Shown here: one piece after another, positions 1 to 9,413 of the stretch
How positions within the stretch are numbered: the first letter of the stretch is position 1
How the letters are laid out: each line of letters starts with the position of its first letter
Assembly: GCA_965229335.1 (NCBI GenBank)
Contig: OZ245874.1
Span: 4,092,001-4,156,000 of the forward strand
Length of the DNA stretch: 64,000 bases
Origin: JAFKFH01 sp017307375
GTDB lineage: Bacteria; Pseudomonadota; Alphaproteobacteria; Ferrovibrionales; Ferrovibrionaceae
Direction: 5' to 3'
Notes under the pieces: generated by a model
The model's database searches: none
Told to the model about the DNA's origin: nothing
Seen by the model: the letters and a program-made list of their open reading frames with translations, nothing else
Made by a program: the position numbers and the translations under genes

Positions 1-40
1 CGCCCGCGACGATGAAGACGCGCAGGCCGGTGCCGCTCAT
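1..40 (-). CDS. lpxB: Lipid-A-disaccharide synthase, N-terminal fragment
   Basis: Only the first 13 codons are inside the window, reading MSGTGLRVFIVAG, the usual opening of LpxB (the glycosyltransferase that joins UDP-2,3-diacylglucosamine and lipid X). The ATG overlaps the TGA stop of the upstream lpxI gene as ATGA, implying translational coupling. LpxB directly after LpxI is the standard alphaproteobacterial order. The call rests on a short match plus synteny; the rest of the gene is outside the window. Confidence 0.75.
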   Translation of the reverse strand, partial: MSGTGLRVFIVAG

Positions 41-876
41 GCCCGGGGGAATCCGATGACGAATAGGCCGAGGCGATCCGCCGCCGCGGCCACGGCATCA
101 CGATCCAGCACCAGGGTGCCGCCAGCCTCGACGGCAATGCCGGCGAGCCGGGCTGCAGCGGCATTTTCGACCGTCGCCACGCCGATGGTCGGCAAATCGA
201 CACGCCGTTCCTGGCCCGGCTTGGGCAGCTTGACCAGCACGCCGCCCCGTCCCGGCGGGGCCAGGTCGCCGGCCCGCCGCAGCATGGCATCGGTGCCCTC
301 GACCGCCTCGACGCCGAGCACGACCAGATCGCGCACCACCGCTCCCTGGCCGACATCGAGAGCGCCGAGCGCCCGGGCAATGGCCACGGCGCGGTCGATA
401 TCCCTGCGCGCCGCCTCGTCCGGCACCAGCCGGCCGAGCGGGCCGGGCGTGGCGAGCGCATCGAGGCCCAGGCAGTCCTCGGCACTGACGACGCGGAACC
501 CGATTTCCTCGAGATACCCGACCAGGACCTTCAGCAGCGCATCGTCGCCGCGCGCCGCGGCGGCAATGACCCGGGGCAACAGCTTGATGCCCTGCCAATC
601 CGGCTTCAGCCGGGCAAGGTCGGGACGGCCGACCGAGCCGGCAAAGACGACGTCGCGGCAACCCGCCCGCCGTAGCGCCTCGGTGATATGGCCGACACCG
701 GCCAGATCGAACCAGCCATGGTCGACGCCCGACACCGTTTCGGCGGCGCAATGACCCGACAGGGCCGCGACATAGAGCGGCCGGCCCTGATCACGGCCGG
801 CCCTGACGATGCGTTGAGGCAGTGTGCCGCCGCCGGCGATGATCCCGAGGCGGGTTGGTTCAGTCAGCGTCGTCAT
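37..876 (-). CDS. lpxI: UDP-2,3-diacylglucosamine pyrophosphatase, LpxI type
   Basis: A protein of 279 aa of the LpxI (DUF1009) family, which hydrolyses UDP-2,3-diacylglucosamine to lipid X on the cytoplasmic side of the inner membrane. It replaces the LpxH enzyme of enterobacteria. The N-terminus carries the glycine-rich GIIAGGGTLPQ motif, and the family signatures VFAGSVGRPD and VLVKLPKPGQERRVDLPTIG follow. I chose the ATG at 876 (MTTLTEP) because the frame upstream reads through lpxA with no family similarity. It overlaps the end of lpxA by 17 nt and lpxB by 4 nt, so it sits in the middle of a coupled lipid A operon. Confidence 0.93.
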   Translation of the reverse strand: MTTLTEPTRLGIIAGGGTLPQRIVRAGRDQGRPLYVAALSGHCAAETVSGVDHGWFDLAGVGHITEALRRAGCRDVVFAGSVGRPDLARLKPDWQGIKLLPRVIAAAARGDDALLKVLVGYLEEIGFRVVSAEDCLGLDALATPGPLGRLVPDEAARRDIDRAVAIARALGALDVGQGAVVRDLVVLGVEAVEGTDAMLRRAGDLAPPGRGGVLVKLPKPGQERRVDLPTIGVATVENAAAARLAGIAVEAGGTLVLDRDAVAAAADRLGLFVIGFPRA

Positions 877-1678
877 CGCCGGTCTGGCCCTGCTCGGGCA
901 TGACCAGCCCGCGGCTCGACGGCGTGCGAACGAAAGCAAGGACATCGCCGACCAGGCCATTGTCGGGATAGGCGGCCGCGACCGCCTCGACGCGCTCGGA
1001 GAAGTTGCCCTCTTCGCTGAGGAACAACTGACGGAAAGCGTTGCGCAGGCCGTGGATCTCGTCGCGGCCGAAGCCCCGGCGCTTCAACCCGATCAGGTTG
1101 AGGCCCATCAGCCGGGCGCGATTGCCGGTGACCGAACCGAACGGAATGATGTCGCGCTCGACACCGCTCAAGCCGCCGACCATCACATGCTTGCCGATGC
1201 GCGAGAACTGGTGGACCGCGCACAGGCCGCCGAGCACGACAAAATCGCCGAGTTCGACATGGCCGGCCAGCGTCGCGTTGTTGGCCATCACGACGTCGTT
1301 GCCGACCTGGCAGTCATGGGCGATGTGGACGCCGTTCATGAACAGGCCGCGGTCACCGACGCGGGTGACGCCACCGCCACCCGACGTGCCGCAGTTCATC
1401 GTCACGTGCTCGCGGATCTGGTTGCCGGCCCCGATCACGAGAGAGGTGCGCTCGCCCTTGTATTTGAGGTCCTGCGGCGCATGGCCGAGCGAGGCGAACG
1501 GATAGACCCGGGTATCGGCACCGAGCGACGTGATGCCGGTGATGACGACATGGGCGTCCAGGCGGACGCGCGGGCCCAGTTCGACTTCCGGCCCGACGAT
1601 GCAATAGGGCCCGATCTGGACGTCCGGGCCGAGCTTGGCCCCGTCCTCGACGATCGCGGTGGGATGAATCTGGGGCAT
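860..1678 (-). CDS. lpxA: Acyl-ACP--UDP-N-acetylglucosamine O-acyltransferase
   Basis: A protein of 272 aa that performs the first step of lipid A synthesis, transferring a 3-hydroxyacyl chain to the 3-OH of UDP-GlcNAc. The N-terminal two thirds are hexapeptide repeats of a left-handed beta helix. The HIAHDC motif places the catalytic His at residue 121, equivalent to E. coli His125, and GLKRRGF near residue 200 marks the C-terminal helical domain. The length matches the family (about 260-270). It lies 8 nt downstream of fabZ and overlaps lpxI. Confidence 0.97.
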   Translation of the reverse strand: MPQIHPTAIVEDGAKLGPDVQIGPYCIVGPEVELGPRVRLDAHVVITGITSLGADTRVYPFASLGHAPQDLKYKGERTSLVIGAGNQIREHVTMNCGTSGGGGVTRVGDRGLFMNGVHIAHDCQVGNDVVMANNATLAGHVELGDFVVLGGLCAVHQFSRIGKHVMVGGLSGVERDIIPFGSVTGNRARLMGLNLIGLKRRGFGRDEIHGLRNAFRQLFLSEEGNFSERVEAVAAAYPDNGLVGDVLAFVRTPSSRGLVMPEQGQTGDDDAD

Positions 1679-1686
1679 CAGGGCGC

Positions 1687-2151
1687 TTACTTCGAATCCA
1701 GGATCATCGCGGCGAAGGTCGCTTCGGCCGCCAGATTGCCGTCCACCTTGGCCTCGGCCCGAAAGCGCCAGACATTGCCCCGGCTGCGTTCCTTGAAGAC
1801 ATGCACCATGACCTGGTCGCCCGGCACGATCGGCTTGCGGAAACGCGCCTCGTCGATCGACATGAAATAGACCAGCTTGCCTTCGGCATCCGGTCCGAGC
1901 GTATGCACGACCAGAATGCCGGCGGTCTGCGCCATGCTTTCCACCACCATCACGCCCGGCATGACCGGACGGGTCGGGAAGTGGCCCTGGAAATAGGGTT
2001 CGTTGATCGTGACGTTCTTGATGCCGGTGGCGCGCTCGCCCTTGACCATGTCGATGACGCGGTCGACCAGGAGCATCGGATAGCGATGCGGAATCATCCG
2101 CATCACGTCCATGATTTCCGCGGTGCCCATGGTTGCGCCGGTATCGCTCAT
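1687..2151 (-). CDS. fabZ: (3R)-hydroxyacyl-ACP dehydratase
   Basis: A hot-dog-fold dehydratase of 154 aa for fatty acid elongation. PHRYPMLLVDR (residues 21-31) is the FabZ signature. GHFPTRPVMPGV contains the catalytic His57, and Glu71 lies in the following VESMAQ helix. The ATG overlaps the lpxD stop as ATGA. FabZ competes with LpxA for 3-hydroxyacyl-ACP, which probably explains its conserved position between lpxD and lpxA. Confidence 0.97.
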   Translation of the reverse strand: MSDTGATMGTAEIMDVMRMIPHRYPMLLVDRVIDMVKGERATGIKNVTINEPYFQGHFPTRPVMPGVMVVESMAQTAGILVVHTLGPDAEGKLVYFMSIDEARFRKPIVPGDQVMVHVFKERSRGNVWRFRAEAKVDGNLAAEATFAAMILDSK

Positions 2152-3176
2152 TCGTCCCTACCTTTTTTCTGCGCCAGGCGCTTGATCGTCGCGACCTGAC
2201 GGAAATGCTGCTTGATCGGCATGGCCGGCGACCCTGAATAGGTCTCGCCGGGGCCGATATCGGTCATGACCCCGCCCTGGGCTGCGACCTGCGCGCCCGT
2301 GCCAAGGGTCAGATGGCCGGCTACACCACCCTGTGCGCCGATCGCGACGAAATCGCCGAGATGCGACGACCCGGCGACGCCGGACTGGGCGACCAGGATG
2401 CAGCCGCGACCGAGGGTGACGTTGTGCCCGATCTGCACCAGATTATCAATCCAGCAGCCGTCCCCCACGACGGTATCGGGGCCCGCGCCGCGGTCGATCG
2501 TCGAATTCGCACCGATCTCGCAGCGCCGCCCGATCAGCACGCGGCCCAGCTGCGGCACCTTGACGTGGCCCGCCGGATCGGGGGCGAAACCGAACCCGTC
2601 CTGGCCGATCTTGACCCCGGCATGCAGCACCGTCCCGGCCCCGACCAGGCAGTGGCTGAGCACCACCTGGGCACCGATCCGGCACCCCTCGCCGACGACG
2701 ACATTGCGTCCGATGACACTGCCTGCACCGACACTCGTGCCGGCGCCGAGCTCGGCACCGTCTTCGACCACCACATGGGGCGCGAGGCTGACGCCGTCGC
2801 CAATCCGGGCGGTGGGCGCGACGACAGCGGTCGGGTGCACGCCTGCCGGCGCGGCCGGCAACGGGTAGAAAGCCTGGGCCGCGAGCGCATAGGCCTTGTA
2901 GGGCTGGCGCGAAATCAGCAGGGCGACGCCGGCAGGCGCCCGGTCGGCGTTCTTCGGCGCGACGAAACAGGCGCCGGCCCGGGTCGCGGCGAAAGCCGGC
3001 AGGTACTTCGGATTGTCGATGAACGAAAGGTCGTCGGGTCCGGCGAGATCGAGCGGCGCAACATCGCCGAGCCGTCGGCCGGGATCGCCACCGTCGCCGA
3101 TCGCAGCCCCGGTCAGGGCCGCGAGTTCGGCGACGGTGAAGGGCCCCCTGCGGTCAAAGAAGCGCGGATCGGCCAA
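2148..3176 (-). CDS. lpxD: UDP-3-O-(3-hydroxyacyl)glucosamine N-acyltransferase
   Basis: A protein of 342 aa that adds the second (N-linked) acyl chain in lipid A synthesis. It has an N-terminal uridine-binding domain (to about residue 100) and then hexapeptide repeats. The catalytic His is His251 in LVQIGHNVTLG, equivalent to E. coli His239, and GQDGFGFAPD (191-200) is a family signature. A short lysine-rich C-terminal helix ends the protein. It starts 9 nt after the skp/ompH stop and is coupled to fabZ by a 4-nt overlap. Confidence 0.97.
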   Translation of the reverse strand: MADPRFFDRRGPFTVAELAALTGAAIGDGGDPGRRLGDVAPLDLAGPDDLSFIDNPKYLPAFAATRAGACFVAPKNADRAPAGVALLISRQPYKAYALAAQAFYPLPAAPAGVHPTAVVAPTARIGDGVSLAPHVVVEDGAELGAGTSVGAGSVIGRNVVVGEGCRIGAQVVLSHCLVGAGTVLHAGVKIGQDGFGFAPDPAGHVKVPQLGRVLIGRRCEIGANSTIDRGAGPDTVVGDGCWIDNLVQIGHNVTLGRGCILVAQSGVAGSSHLGDFVAIGAQGGVAGHLTLGTGAQVAAQGGVMTDIGPGETYSGSPAMPIKQHFRQVATIKRLAQKKGRDE

Positions 3177-3185
3177 AGGACCGCC

Positions 3186-3761
3186 TTACTTGCCGGTGCC
3201 GCCGGGCGGATTGACCTTGGCGGTCGGCATCTTCTGGTCGAGGCGGCGCAGGACCTCGTCGGTGATTTCCATTTCGGTGGCATGGAAGACCACCTGGCTC
3301 TTGTCCAGGACGAGCTGGTAACCGCGCTCCTTGACCATGTCGGTCACGATCTGGATCACCATGCGGCCGACATCGCCGCGCACCTTGTCGAACGACTGCT
3401 CGAGCGACACCGAGCGGTCCTGCATCCGGCGCTGCACATCCATCACCTTGCGCTCGAACTCGGCGCGGCGCTTGTCGAAAGCGTCCGGCGACAGCACGGC
3501 GCGCTGGCGGCCGAGTTCCTCGTCCTCCTTGCGCAGGCGCTCCTCGTCGCGGGTGATTTCCGACTGGTAGGTCGTGCGGTAGCGCTCGAGCTGGGTGCGC
3601 GCATCACGGAAGGCCGCGGCGTCGCGGATGATGCGTTGCATGTCGATGATCCCGACATTGGCACCGGGCGCGCCTTGCGCCGGGGCCGGCGAGATCGCGC
3701 CGAATGCTGCGACGGCGGCAACGGCGATCACGGCAAAGCCGAACTTCAGTCGATTGATCAT
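3186..3761 (-). CDS. skp: OmpH/Skp family periplasmic chaperone
   Basis: A protein of 191 aa with a signal peptide (MINRLKFGFAVIAVAAVAAF, cleavage predicted near APAQG). An OmpH domain follows that is mostly charged coiled coil, as in the jellyfish-like Skp trimer that ferries unfolded outer-membrane proteins to BamA. The C-terminus is short and basic/proline-rich. An earlier ATG at 3782 would overlap bamA; the ATG at 3761 puts the signal peptide at the true N-terminus and leaves 4 nt after the bamA stop. The bamA-skp-lpxD order is typical of Proteobacteria. Confidence 0.93.
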   Translation of the reverse strand: MINRLKFGFAVIAVAAVAAFGAISPAPAQGAPGANVGIIDMQRIIRDAAAFRDARTQLERYRTTYQSEITRDEERLRKEDEELGRQRAVLSPDAFDKRRAEFERKVMDVQRRMQDRSVSLEQSFDKVRGDVGRMVIQIVTDMVKERGYQLVLDKSQVVFHATEMEITDEVLRRLDQKMPTAKVNPPGGTGK

Positions 3762-3765
3762 ATTC

Positions 3766-6138
3766 TCAGAACCTAGTGCCAAAGGTGAAGCGGAAGAGTT
3801 CCTTCTTGTCGAAAGACTCTTTCATGACGGGGTAGCCGAGATCGATCGCGATCGGGCCGAAGGGCGATTTCCACGAGATGCCTGCACCGACCGACATGCG
3901 GTAGGTCTTGGTGTCCATGATGGTCGCAGTCTGGCCGTCGACGCCGAACAGCATGCCGCCGTCCACGAAGGTCCGCCCGAGGATGCCGAGTTCGTTCGGC
4001 AAGCCGAGCGGGAAGGAGAGCTGAAGACGGTTCGTCATCAGGTTGTTGCCGCCGACCGAGTTGCCGGACGGAATGTCGCGCGGACCGGCGCCACCGAGCT
4101 TGAAGCCGCGCAGGTTGTCGCCGCCCAGGAAGTAGCGATCGGTGATGCGGACATCCTTGCCGCCATAGCCGAAGATCGTGCCGAAGGTCGATCCGGCCGA
4201 CAGCACCCAGTTGTCGGAGATCGGATAGTAGTAGGTACCTTCCAGCAGGAAGCGCAAGTAGCTCTGATTGCCGCCGAGGCCGGCAACGTCGTTGCCGAAT
4301 TTCAGAATGTAGCCCTTGGTCGGCTCGAGCTTGTCGTCGCGCCGGTCGTAAGTGAGCGCCTGATTGATGGACGACGTGACCGCGTTGCCGACGCTCTGCT
4401 GAATGATGAAGGCAGCGCCGGGATCGACGTCATAGATGCGGTCCTGGCGCAGCGTGTACCCGACCTGCTGGCTCAGGCTTTCGGTGATCGGGTAGGTCAG
4501 GCGTGGCACGAAACCCGAGGACGACTGGTTATAGCCAGACCGGTCCTGCAGATCGAGCCGGCGGGTGAAGATGTCGACGCCCGCGGCCATTTCCCGATCG
4601 AGGAAATAGGGTTCGGTAAAGCCCAGATCGGCCTGCTGGCGCCGGCCGGACAGCACGAAGCCCAGGCGCAGGTCCTGGCCGCGGCCGAGCAGGTTGCGTT
4701 CGCGGATGCCGATATCGGCGAGCAGCGAGTCAGTGGTCGAGTAACCGGCACCGAACGAGAGTTCGCCGGTCGACTTTTCCTCGACCTTGACGTTCAGGGC
4801 CACCTTGTCCTGGGCGGTGCCGGGCGCCTCCTCGATGTCGACCTTGTCGAAGAAGCCCAGGCCGCGGATGCGCTGGCGGGAGCGCCGCACCTTGGCGGCG
4901 TTGAAGGCATCGCCCTCGGCCAGCCGCATTTCGCGCCGGATCACCTTGTCCAGCGTGCGGACGTTGCCGGTGACGTTGATGCGCTCGACATAGACGCGAG
5001 GCGCTTCGTTGATGACGAAGTTGACGCCGATGATGCGGCCGTTGCGATCGCGATCGATGTCCGGGCGAACGTCGACGAAGGCATAGCCGCGCGTGCCGAG
5101 CCGATAGGTGATCTCCTCGATCGACTTCTCGAGCAGGTCGGCGTCGTACCAGTCGCCCTCCGACATCTGCAGCGCCGGCATGAACTCCTCGCCGTCGATG
5201 CCGCGGATGCGCGAGGTGATGGAAAGCTTGCCGAACTTGTAGCGTTCGCCCTCCTCGACCACGAAGGTGATGTAGAAGCCGTCACGCTGGGGCGACAGTT
5301 CGGCGACCGCGGTGGTCACCCGGAAATCGGCGTAACCGTGCGACAGGTAATAGCGGCGCAGCAGTTCGCGATCATAGGTCAGACGGTCGGGATCGTAGGT
5401 GTCCGATGACGACAGGATGCGCCACCAGGTCGTCTCCTTCGTCGAGATCGCGTCGCGCAGCGTCCCGTCGGAGAATTTCTTGTTGCCGACAAAACGGATC
5501 GTATTGATGCCGGTGGTCGCGCCTTCGTTGATCTCGAACACGAGATCGACGCGGTTTTCGGGCAGCTGGATGACCTTCGGCTCGACGGTGGCGGCAAAAC
5601 GGCCGGAGCGGCGATAGACGGTCAATACCCGCTGCAGGTCGGCCTGGACCTTGGCGCGGGTATAGACCTGACGGGGCTTCAGCTGAATTTCCTGAAGGAG
5701 ATTCTCTTCCTTCATCTTGCGATTGCCCTCGAAGGCAATGCGATTGATGATCGGATTCTCCACCACCCGGACGATCAGATCATTGCCTTCACGCCGCATC
5801 GTCACGTCGGCGAACAGGCCGGTGGCATAAAGCGCCTTGAGCGACTGGTCGATCTTGTCGTCGGCGAACGGTTCGCCGGTTTTGACCTTCATGTAGGTCA
5901 GGATCGTCGGCGTCTCGATGCGCCGGTTGCCCTGGACGACGATGTCGCGAATCGTGTTCGACATCGGGGCACTGGCACCGCCGCCCAGGCTCGAGGAAAA
6001 GCCGAAGCGTCCCCCGGTCGACATCTGCTGCGCCGCGGCACCGGAAATACCCAGCGAACAGCCGATCACGACGCCGATCAGCGCACGTGACCAGGACGCG
6101 GACAACAGGGAAGAGGCGGCGTCGTCGATACGCTTCAT
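3766..6138 (-). CDS. bamA: Outer membrane protein assembly factor BamA
   Basis: About 790 aa with a signal peptide ending near GISGAAAQ, five POTRA domains (roughly residues 50-400) and a C-terminal 16-strand beta barrel closing on FTFGTRF, whose terminal Phe is the usual outer-membrane insertion signal. GGDNLRGF in loop 6 corresponds to the conserved (V/I)RGF motif. BamA folds and inserts outer-membrane proteins. I prefer the ATG at 6138 (MKRIDD) after a GTGAG sequence. An ATG at 6159 that overlaps the rseP stop as ATGA is a real alternative and adds seven residues. Confidence 0.95.
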   Translation of the reverse strand: MKRIDDAASSLLSASWSRALIGVVIGCSLGISGAAAQQMSTGGRFGFSSSLGGGASAPMSNTIRDIVVQGNRRIETPTILTYMKVKTGEPFADDKIDQSLKALYATGLFADVTMRREGNDLIVRVVENPIINRIAFEGNRKMKEENLLQEIQLKPRQVYTRAKVQADLQRVLTVYRRSGRFAATVEPKVIQLPENRVDLVFEINEGATTGINTIRFVGNKKFSDGTLRDAISTKETTWWRILSSSDTYDPDRLTYDRELLRRYYLSHGYADFRVTTAVAELSPQRDGFYITFVVEEGERYKFGKLSITSRIRGIDGEEFMPALQMSEGDWYDADLLEKSIEEITYRLGTRGYAFVDVRPDIDRDRNGRIIGVNFVINEAPRVYVERINVTGNVRTLDKVIRREMRLAEGDAFNAAKVRRSRQRIRGLGFFDKVDIEEAPGTAQDKVALNVKVEEKSTGELSFGAGYSTTDSLLADIGIRERNLLGRGQDLRLGFVLSGRRQQADLGFTEPYFLDREMAAGVDIFTRRLDLQDRSGYNQSSSGFVPRLTYPITESLSQQVGYTLRQDRIYDVDPGAAFIIQQSVGNAVTSSINQALTYDRRDDKLEPTKGYILKFGNDVAGLGGNQSYLRFLLEGTYYYPISDNWVLSAGSTFGTIFGYGGKDVRITDRYFLGGDNLRGFKLGGAGPRDIPSGNSVGGNNLMTNRLQLSFPLGLPNELGILGRTFVDGGMLFGVDGQTATIMDTKTYRMSVGAGISWKSPFGPIAIDLGYPVMKESFDKKELFRFTFGTRF

Positions 6139-6158
6139 CGGCTCACGCTCTGACGGCA

Positions 6159-7295
6159 TCACGAGAATAATTTGGCAAGAAAGCCAAATACCTGCAGCCT
6201 TTGCAAGTCGTTCCAAGTAGCGAACAGGAACAAGCCGAATACCAGAGCGAGGCCGACACGGAAACCGAATTCCTGCGCCCGGTCGCCGAGCGGGCGCCCG
6301 CGCACCGCCTCGATCGCGTAGAACAGCAGATGGCCACCATCCAGCATCGGTACCGGGAACAGGTTCACGAGGCCGATACCGACCGACAGCGTGGCGATCA
6401 GCGTGATCAAGGCGAACGGATTGAGCCGCGCGACATCACCCGACATCTTGGCGATGCCGATCGGGCCGGAGATCTGGTCACCCGATTCGTGGCCGGAGAA
6501 GACACGGCCGACATAGGTGAACGTCGTGCCGACGATCGCCCAGACTTCATGCACGCCCTGAACCACGGCGCCGCCGGGGCCGAGCGGCTTGAATTCCATC
6601 ACCCCGCCGGACTGGATGCCGACCTGGCCAACCCGGGTGGTGCCGCCGAAGCCGTCGGGCACGTCGACCCGGCGCGGCGTCACGGTAAGCGTCAACGGGT
6701 TGTGGTCGCGTTCGATCGCCATGGCGATCGGTGTCTCGGCGCGCAGCGCGACATAGGTGCGCAGATCCTCGAACCGGACGATGTCGCGGCCGTCGACCGC
6801 GACGATCCGGTCGCCGGCCTTCAGGCCGGCCTGCTCGGCCGCGCTGCCCGGGGCGACGTTGCCGATCACCGGCGCGGTGTAGGGCTGACCATACAAGGTG
6901 AAGACGACCGCGAAGATCGCGATGGCAAAAAGAAAATTGGCGACCGGACCAGCCGCAGCGATGGCCGCGCGCACCGCCACCGGCTTGGCGTGGTAGGACA
7001 CCGCCCGCTCCGCCTCGTCCATGCGGCTGAGGTCGGCGGCCGCGGCCGACGAGGCATCGGCATCGCCGTGGAACTTGACGTAGCCCCCCAGCGGGATCGC
7101 GGCGATCCGCCAGCGGGTCCCTTGCCGGTTGTACCAGTGGAACAATTCGGGGCCGAAACCGATTGAGAACGTGTCGATCTTCACCCCGCCCCAGCGGGCC
7201 ACCCAGTAATGGCCGAGCTCGTGCACGTAGACCACGGCGGTCAGCACGATGAGGAAGGGGATGATGTAGGTGAAAAGCCCGACGATAAAGTCCAT
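6159..7295 (-). CDS. rseP: RIP metalloprotease RseP/MmpA (site-2 protease)
   Basis: A membrane-embedded zinc protease of 378 aa. HELGH at residues 25-29 in the first transmembrane segment gives two zinc ligands, and MLDGGH near residue 320 supplies the third ligand region. A PDZ domain around residues 125-210 contains GSAAEQAGLKAGDRIVAVDG. The family cleaves anti-sigma factors and signal peptide remnants within the membrane. The gene sits between dxr (103 nt upstream) and bamA (4-nt or 20-nt junction), the usual position linking it to envelope stress control. Confidence 0.96.
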   Translation of the reverse strand: MDFIVGLFTYIIPFLIVLTAVVYVHELGHYWVARWGGVKIDTFSIGFGPELFHWYNRQGTRWRIAAIPLGGYVKFHGDADASSAAAADLSRMDEAERAVSYHAKPVAVRAAIAAAGPVANFLFAIAIFAVVFTLYGQPYTAPVIGNVAPGSAAEQAGLKAGDRIVAVDGRDIVRFEDLRTYVALRAETPIAMAIERDHNPLTLTVTPRRVDVPDGFGGTTRVGQVGIQSGGVMEFKPLGPGGAVVQGVHEVWAIVGTTFTYVGRVFSGHESGDQISGPIGIAKMSGDVARLNPFALITLIATLSVGIGLVNLFPVPMLDGGHLLFYAIEAVRGRPLGDRAQEFGFRVGLALVFGLFLFATWNDLQRLQVFGFLAKLFS

Positions 7296-7398
7296 CAGCA
7301 GATTCGTGTCCCTTGTCGCTGGCTTTTTGCCCGCTGGGCTGGTCCAGGCTTCAAACCCCGGGTCATTCAGATCGCGCCCGGCACGCGCATAGCAGCGG

Positions 7399-8592
7399 TC
7401 ACGTCAGTTCGGCGATCAGGCGATTCGCCGCGGCACGCGCCGCCTGATCGGCCGCCTGCACCGCATCCAGCGTATCGACCGGATGGCGCGGCACCTGCTC
7501 CAGCGCGCGCTCGACAACCCGGGCGATGTCGAGGAATCCGATGCGGCCGGCCAGGAAACCAGCCACGGCCGCCTCGTTGGCAGCATTGAGGATAGTAGGC
7601 GCCGCCCCACCCGATTGCAAGGCATGGCGGGTCAGGCTCAAAGCCGGAAAGCGAACCGGGTCGGGTGCTTCGAAACTCAGAGTTGTCAGGGCGGCGAGAT
7701 CGAGCCGCGGGCACGGCGTCCTCATCCGTTCAGGCCAAGCCAGCGTGTAGGCGATCGGGGTGCGCATGTCGGCGGGGCCGAGCTGGGCCAGGACCGACCC
7801 GTCGACATAGGCGACCAGGCTGTGCACCACCGATTGCGGATGGACGAGGATCTCGATCCGCTCCTCGGGTACCGGAAAGAGATGCGACGCCTCGATCAAT
7901 TCGAGGCCCTTGTTCATCAGCGTCGCCGAGTCCACCGAGATCTTGGCGCCCATGCTCCAGTTGGGATGGGCCACGGCCTGCGCCGGCGTCACGTCGCGCA
8001 TTTCGCCGAGCGACAAGCGGCGGAACGGCCCGCCGGAGGCGGTAAGGATCAGGCGGTCGACGCTCTCCGGCTGCGCGAAGTCGAATACCTGGAAAATCGC
8101 GTTGTGCTCGGAATCGACCGGCAAAAGCGTCGCGCCATGCCGCGCGACCGCCTTCATCACCAGATCGCCCGCACAGACCAGGCATTCCTTGTTGGCAAGG
8201 GCCACGGTGGCGCCGCGTGTCACCGCCGCCAGCGTCGGCTCGAGCCCGGCCGATCCGACGATGGCCGCCATCACCCAGTCGGACGGCCGGCTTGCCGCCT
8301 CGACCAGCGCGGCAGGGCCGGCGGCGGCTTCGACGCCGCTGCCGGCCAAGGCTGCCTTCAGCGCCTCATAGCGCGCGGGATCGCCGATCACCGCCAGCCG
8401 GGCGCGATGGGTGCGAGCTTGGTCGGCCAGCAGCGCAACGTTCTCGTAGGCGGTCAGCGCCTCGATCTCGTAGAGCCCGGCATTGCGGCCCACAAGATCG
8501 AGCGTCGAGCGCCCGACCGACCCGGTCGACCCGAGAATCGTGAGGCGTTTGCGCGGTTGCACGCCGGGCGCGCGCAGCAGATCGGCGCTCAT
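7399..8592 (-). CDS. dxr: 1-deoxy-D-xylulose 5-phosphate reductoisomerase
   Basis: The second enzyme of the MEP isoprenoid pathway, 397 aa. The N-terminal NADPH-binding motif is LTILGSTGSVGRSTLDL. PVDSEHNAIFQ and ASGGPFR form the metal and substrate site, and SVDSATLMNKGLELIEA is the flexible-loop/active-site signature. The ATG at 8592 overlaps the cdsA stop as ATGA. The open frame continues upstream inside cdsA, but that part has no Dxr similarity. Confidence 0.97.
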   Translation of the reverse strand: MSADLLRAPGVQPRKRLTILGSTGSVGRSTLDLVGRNAGLYEIEALTAYENVALLADQARTHRARLAVIGDPARYEALKAALAGSGVEAAAGPAALVEAASRPSDWVMAAIVGSAGLEPTLAAVTRGATVALANKECLVCAGDLVMKAVARHGATLLPVDSEHNAIFQVFDFAQPESVDRLILTASGGPFRRLSLGEMRDVTPAQAVAHPNWSMGAKISVDSATLMNKGLELIEASHLFPVPEERIEILVHPQSVVHSLVAYVDGSVLAQLGPADMRTPIAYTLAWPERMRTPCPRLDLAALTTLSFEAPDPVRFPALSLTRHALQSGGAAPTILNAANEAAVAGFLAGRIGFLDIARVVERALEQVPRHPVDTLDAVQAADQAARAAANRLIAELT

Positions 8593-9413
8593 CAGGCGAC
8601 CGCCAGGGCGATCAGCGCCACGACGGGGGCGACGAACAGAAGGCCGTCGGCGCGATCGAGCACGCCGCCATGCCCCGGGATGATCGAGCCCGAATCCTTG
8701 ACCCCGAAACGCCGCTTGATCGAAGATTCGAACAGATCGCCGATCTGCTCCCAGACGGCCAGCGCGGCGGACAGCAGCATCAGCGAGCCCGCCCCGATAT
8801 CCAGCGCCGATGCGCAGAGCAAGCCGACGATCCCGGCGCCGACGACGCCACCAAGCAGCCCGGCCCAGGTCTTCTTCGGACTGATCCGGGGGCTGAGCTT
8901 CGGGCCGCCGATCGTACGGCCGGCGGCATAGCCCCCGATGTCGGTGGCAACGACCACCCCGATCAGCCACAAGATCCAGGCCAGACCATTCTCCTGCTGG
9001 CTCAGCCAGATCAGCGCGACGGCCGGCACGCCGACATAGAGCGGTGCCAGCAAAGCCCAGAACGGCGCGCGATCCTGCATCGGCGCCAGGAACAGCGAAA
9101 CGGGCACCGCGACCACCACCAGGATCAGCAAGGCGACGACCGCCCAGCCGAAAGCGGCCAGGATCAGGGCCAGGGCGATAGGGGCGGCAACCAGCGCGAA
9201 GGGCTTGCCTGGGGTGCCGTCGCGCGCCGCGCCGGGGGCGGTGATGGTGTTGTATTCCAGCAGCATGACGCCGACGACGCCGATCACCAGCAGGTCGAAC
9301 AGCAGCCCGCCGGCCCAGACGCAGATGCCGGCCACCACCAGCATGACCAGGGCGGACTGTACCCGCAGGCGCAGGTTGGAGGGCCCGGAGGGCGCGGCGG
9401 CTGGATCAGACAC
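8592..9413 (-). CDS. cdsA: Phosphatidate cytidylyltransferase
   Basis: About 273 aa with roughly eight transmembrane segments. It makes CDP-diacylglycerol from phosphatidic acid and CTP. The C-terminal signature is present: DIGGYAAGRTIGGPKLSPRI, followed by SPKKTWAG. The start is most likely the GTG at 9413 (VSDPAAAP), which overlaps the uppS stop by 8 nt as GTGTCTGA; no ATG lies in the expected region. The ATGA overlap with dxr on the other side makes the uppS-cdsA-dxr set tightly coupled. Confidence 0.94.
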   Translation of the reverse strand: MSDPAAAPSGPSNLRLRVQSALVMLVVAGICVWAGGLLFDLLVIGVVGVMLLEYNTITAPGAARDGTPGKPFALVAAPIALALILAAFGWAVVALLILVVVAVPVSLFLAPMQDRAPFWALLAPLYVGVPAVALIWLSQQENGLAWILWLIGVVVATDIGGYAAGRTIGGPKLSPRISPKKTWAGLLGGVVGAGIVGLLCASALDIGAGSLMLLSAALAVWEQIGDLFESSIKRRFGVKDSGSIIPGHGGVLDRADGLLFVAPVVALIALAVA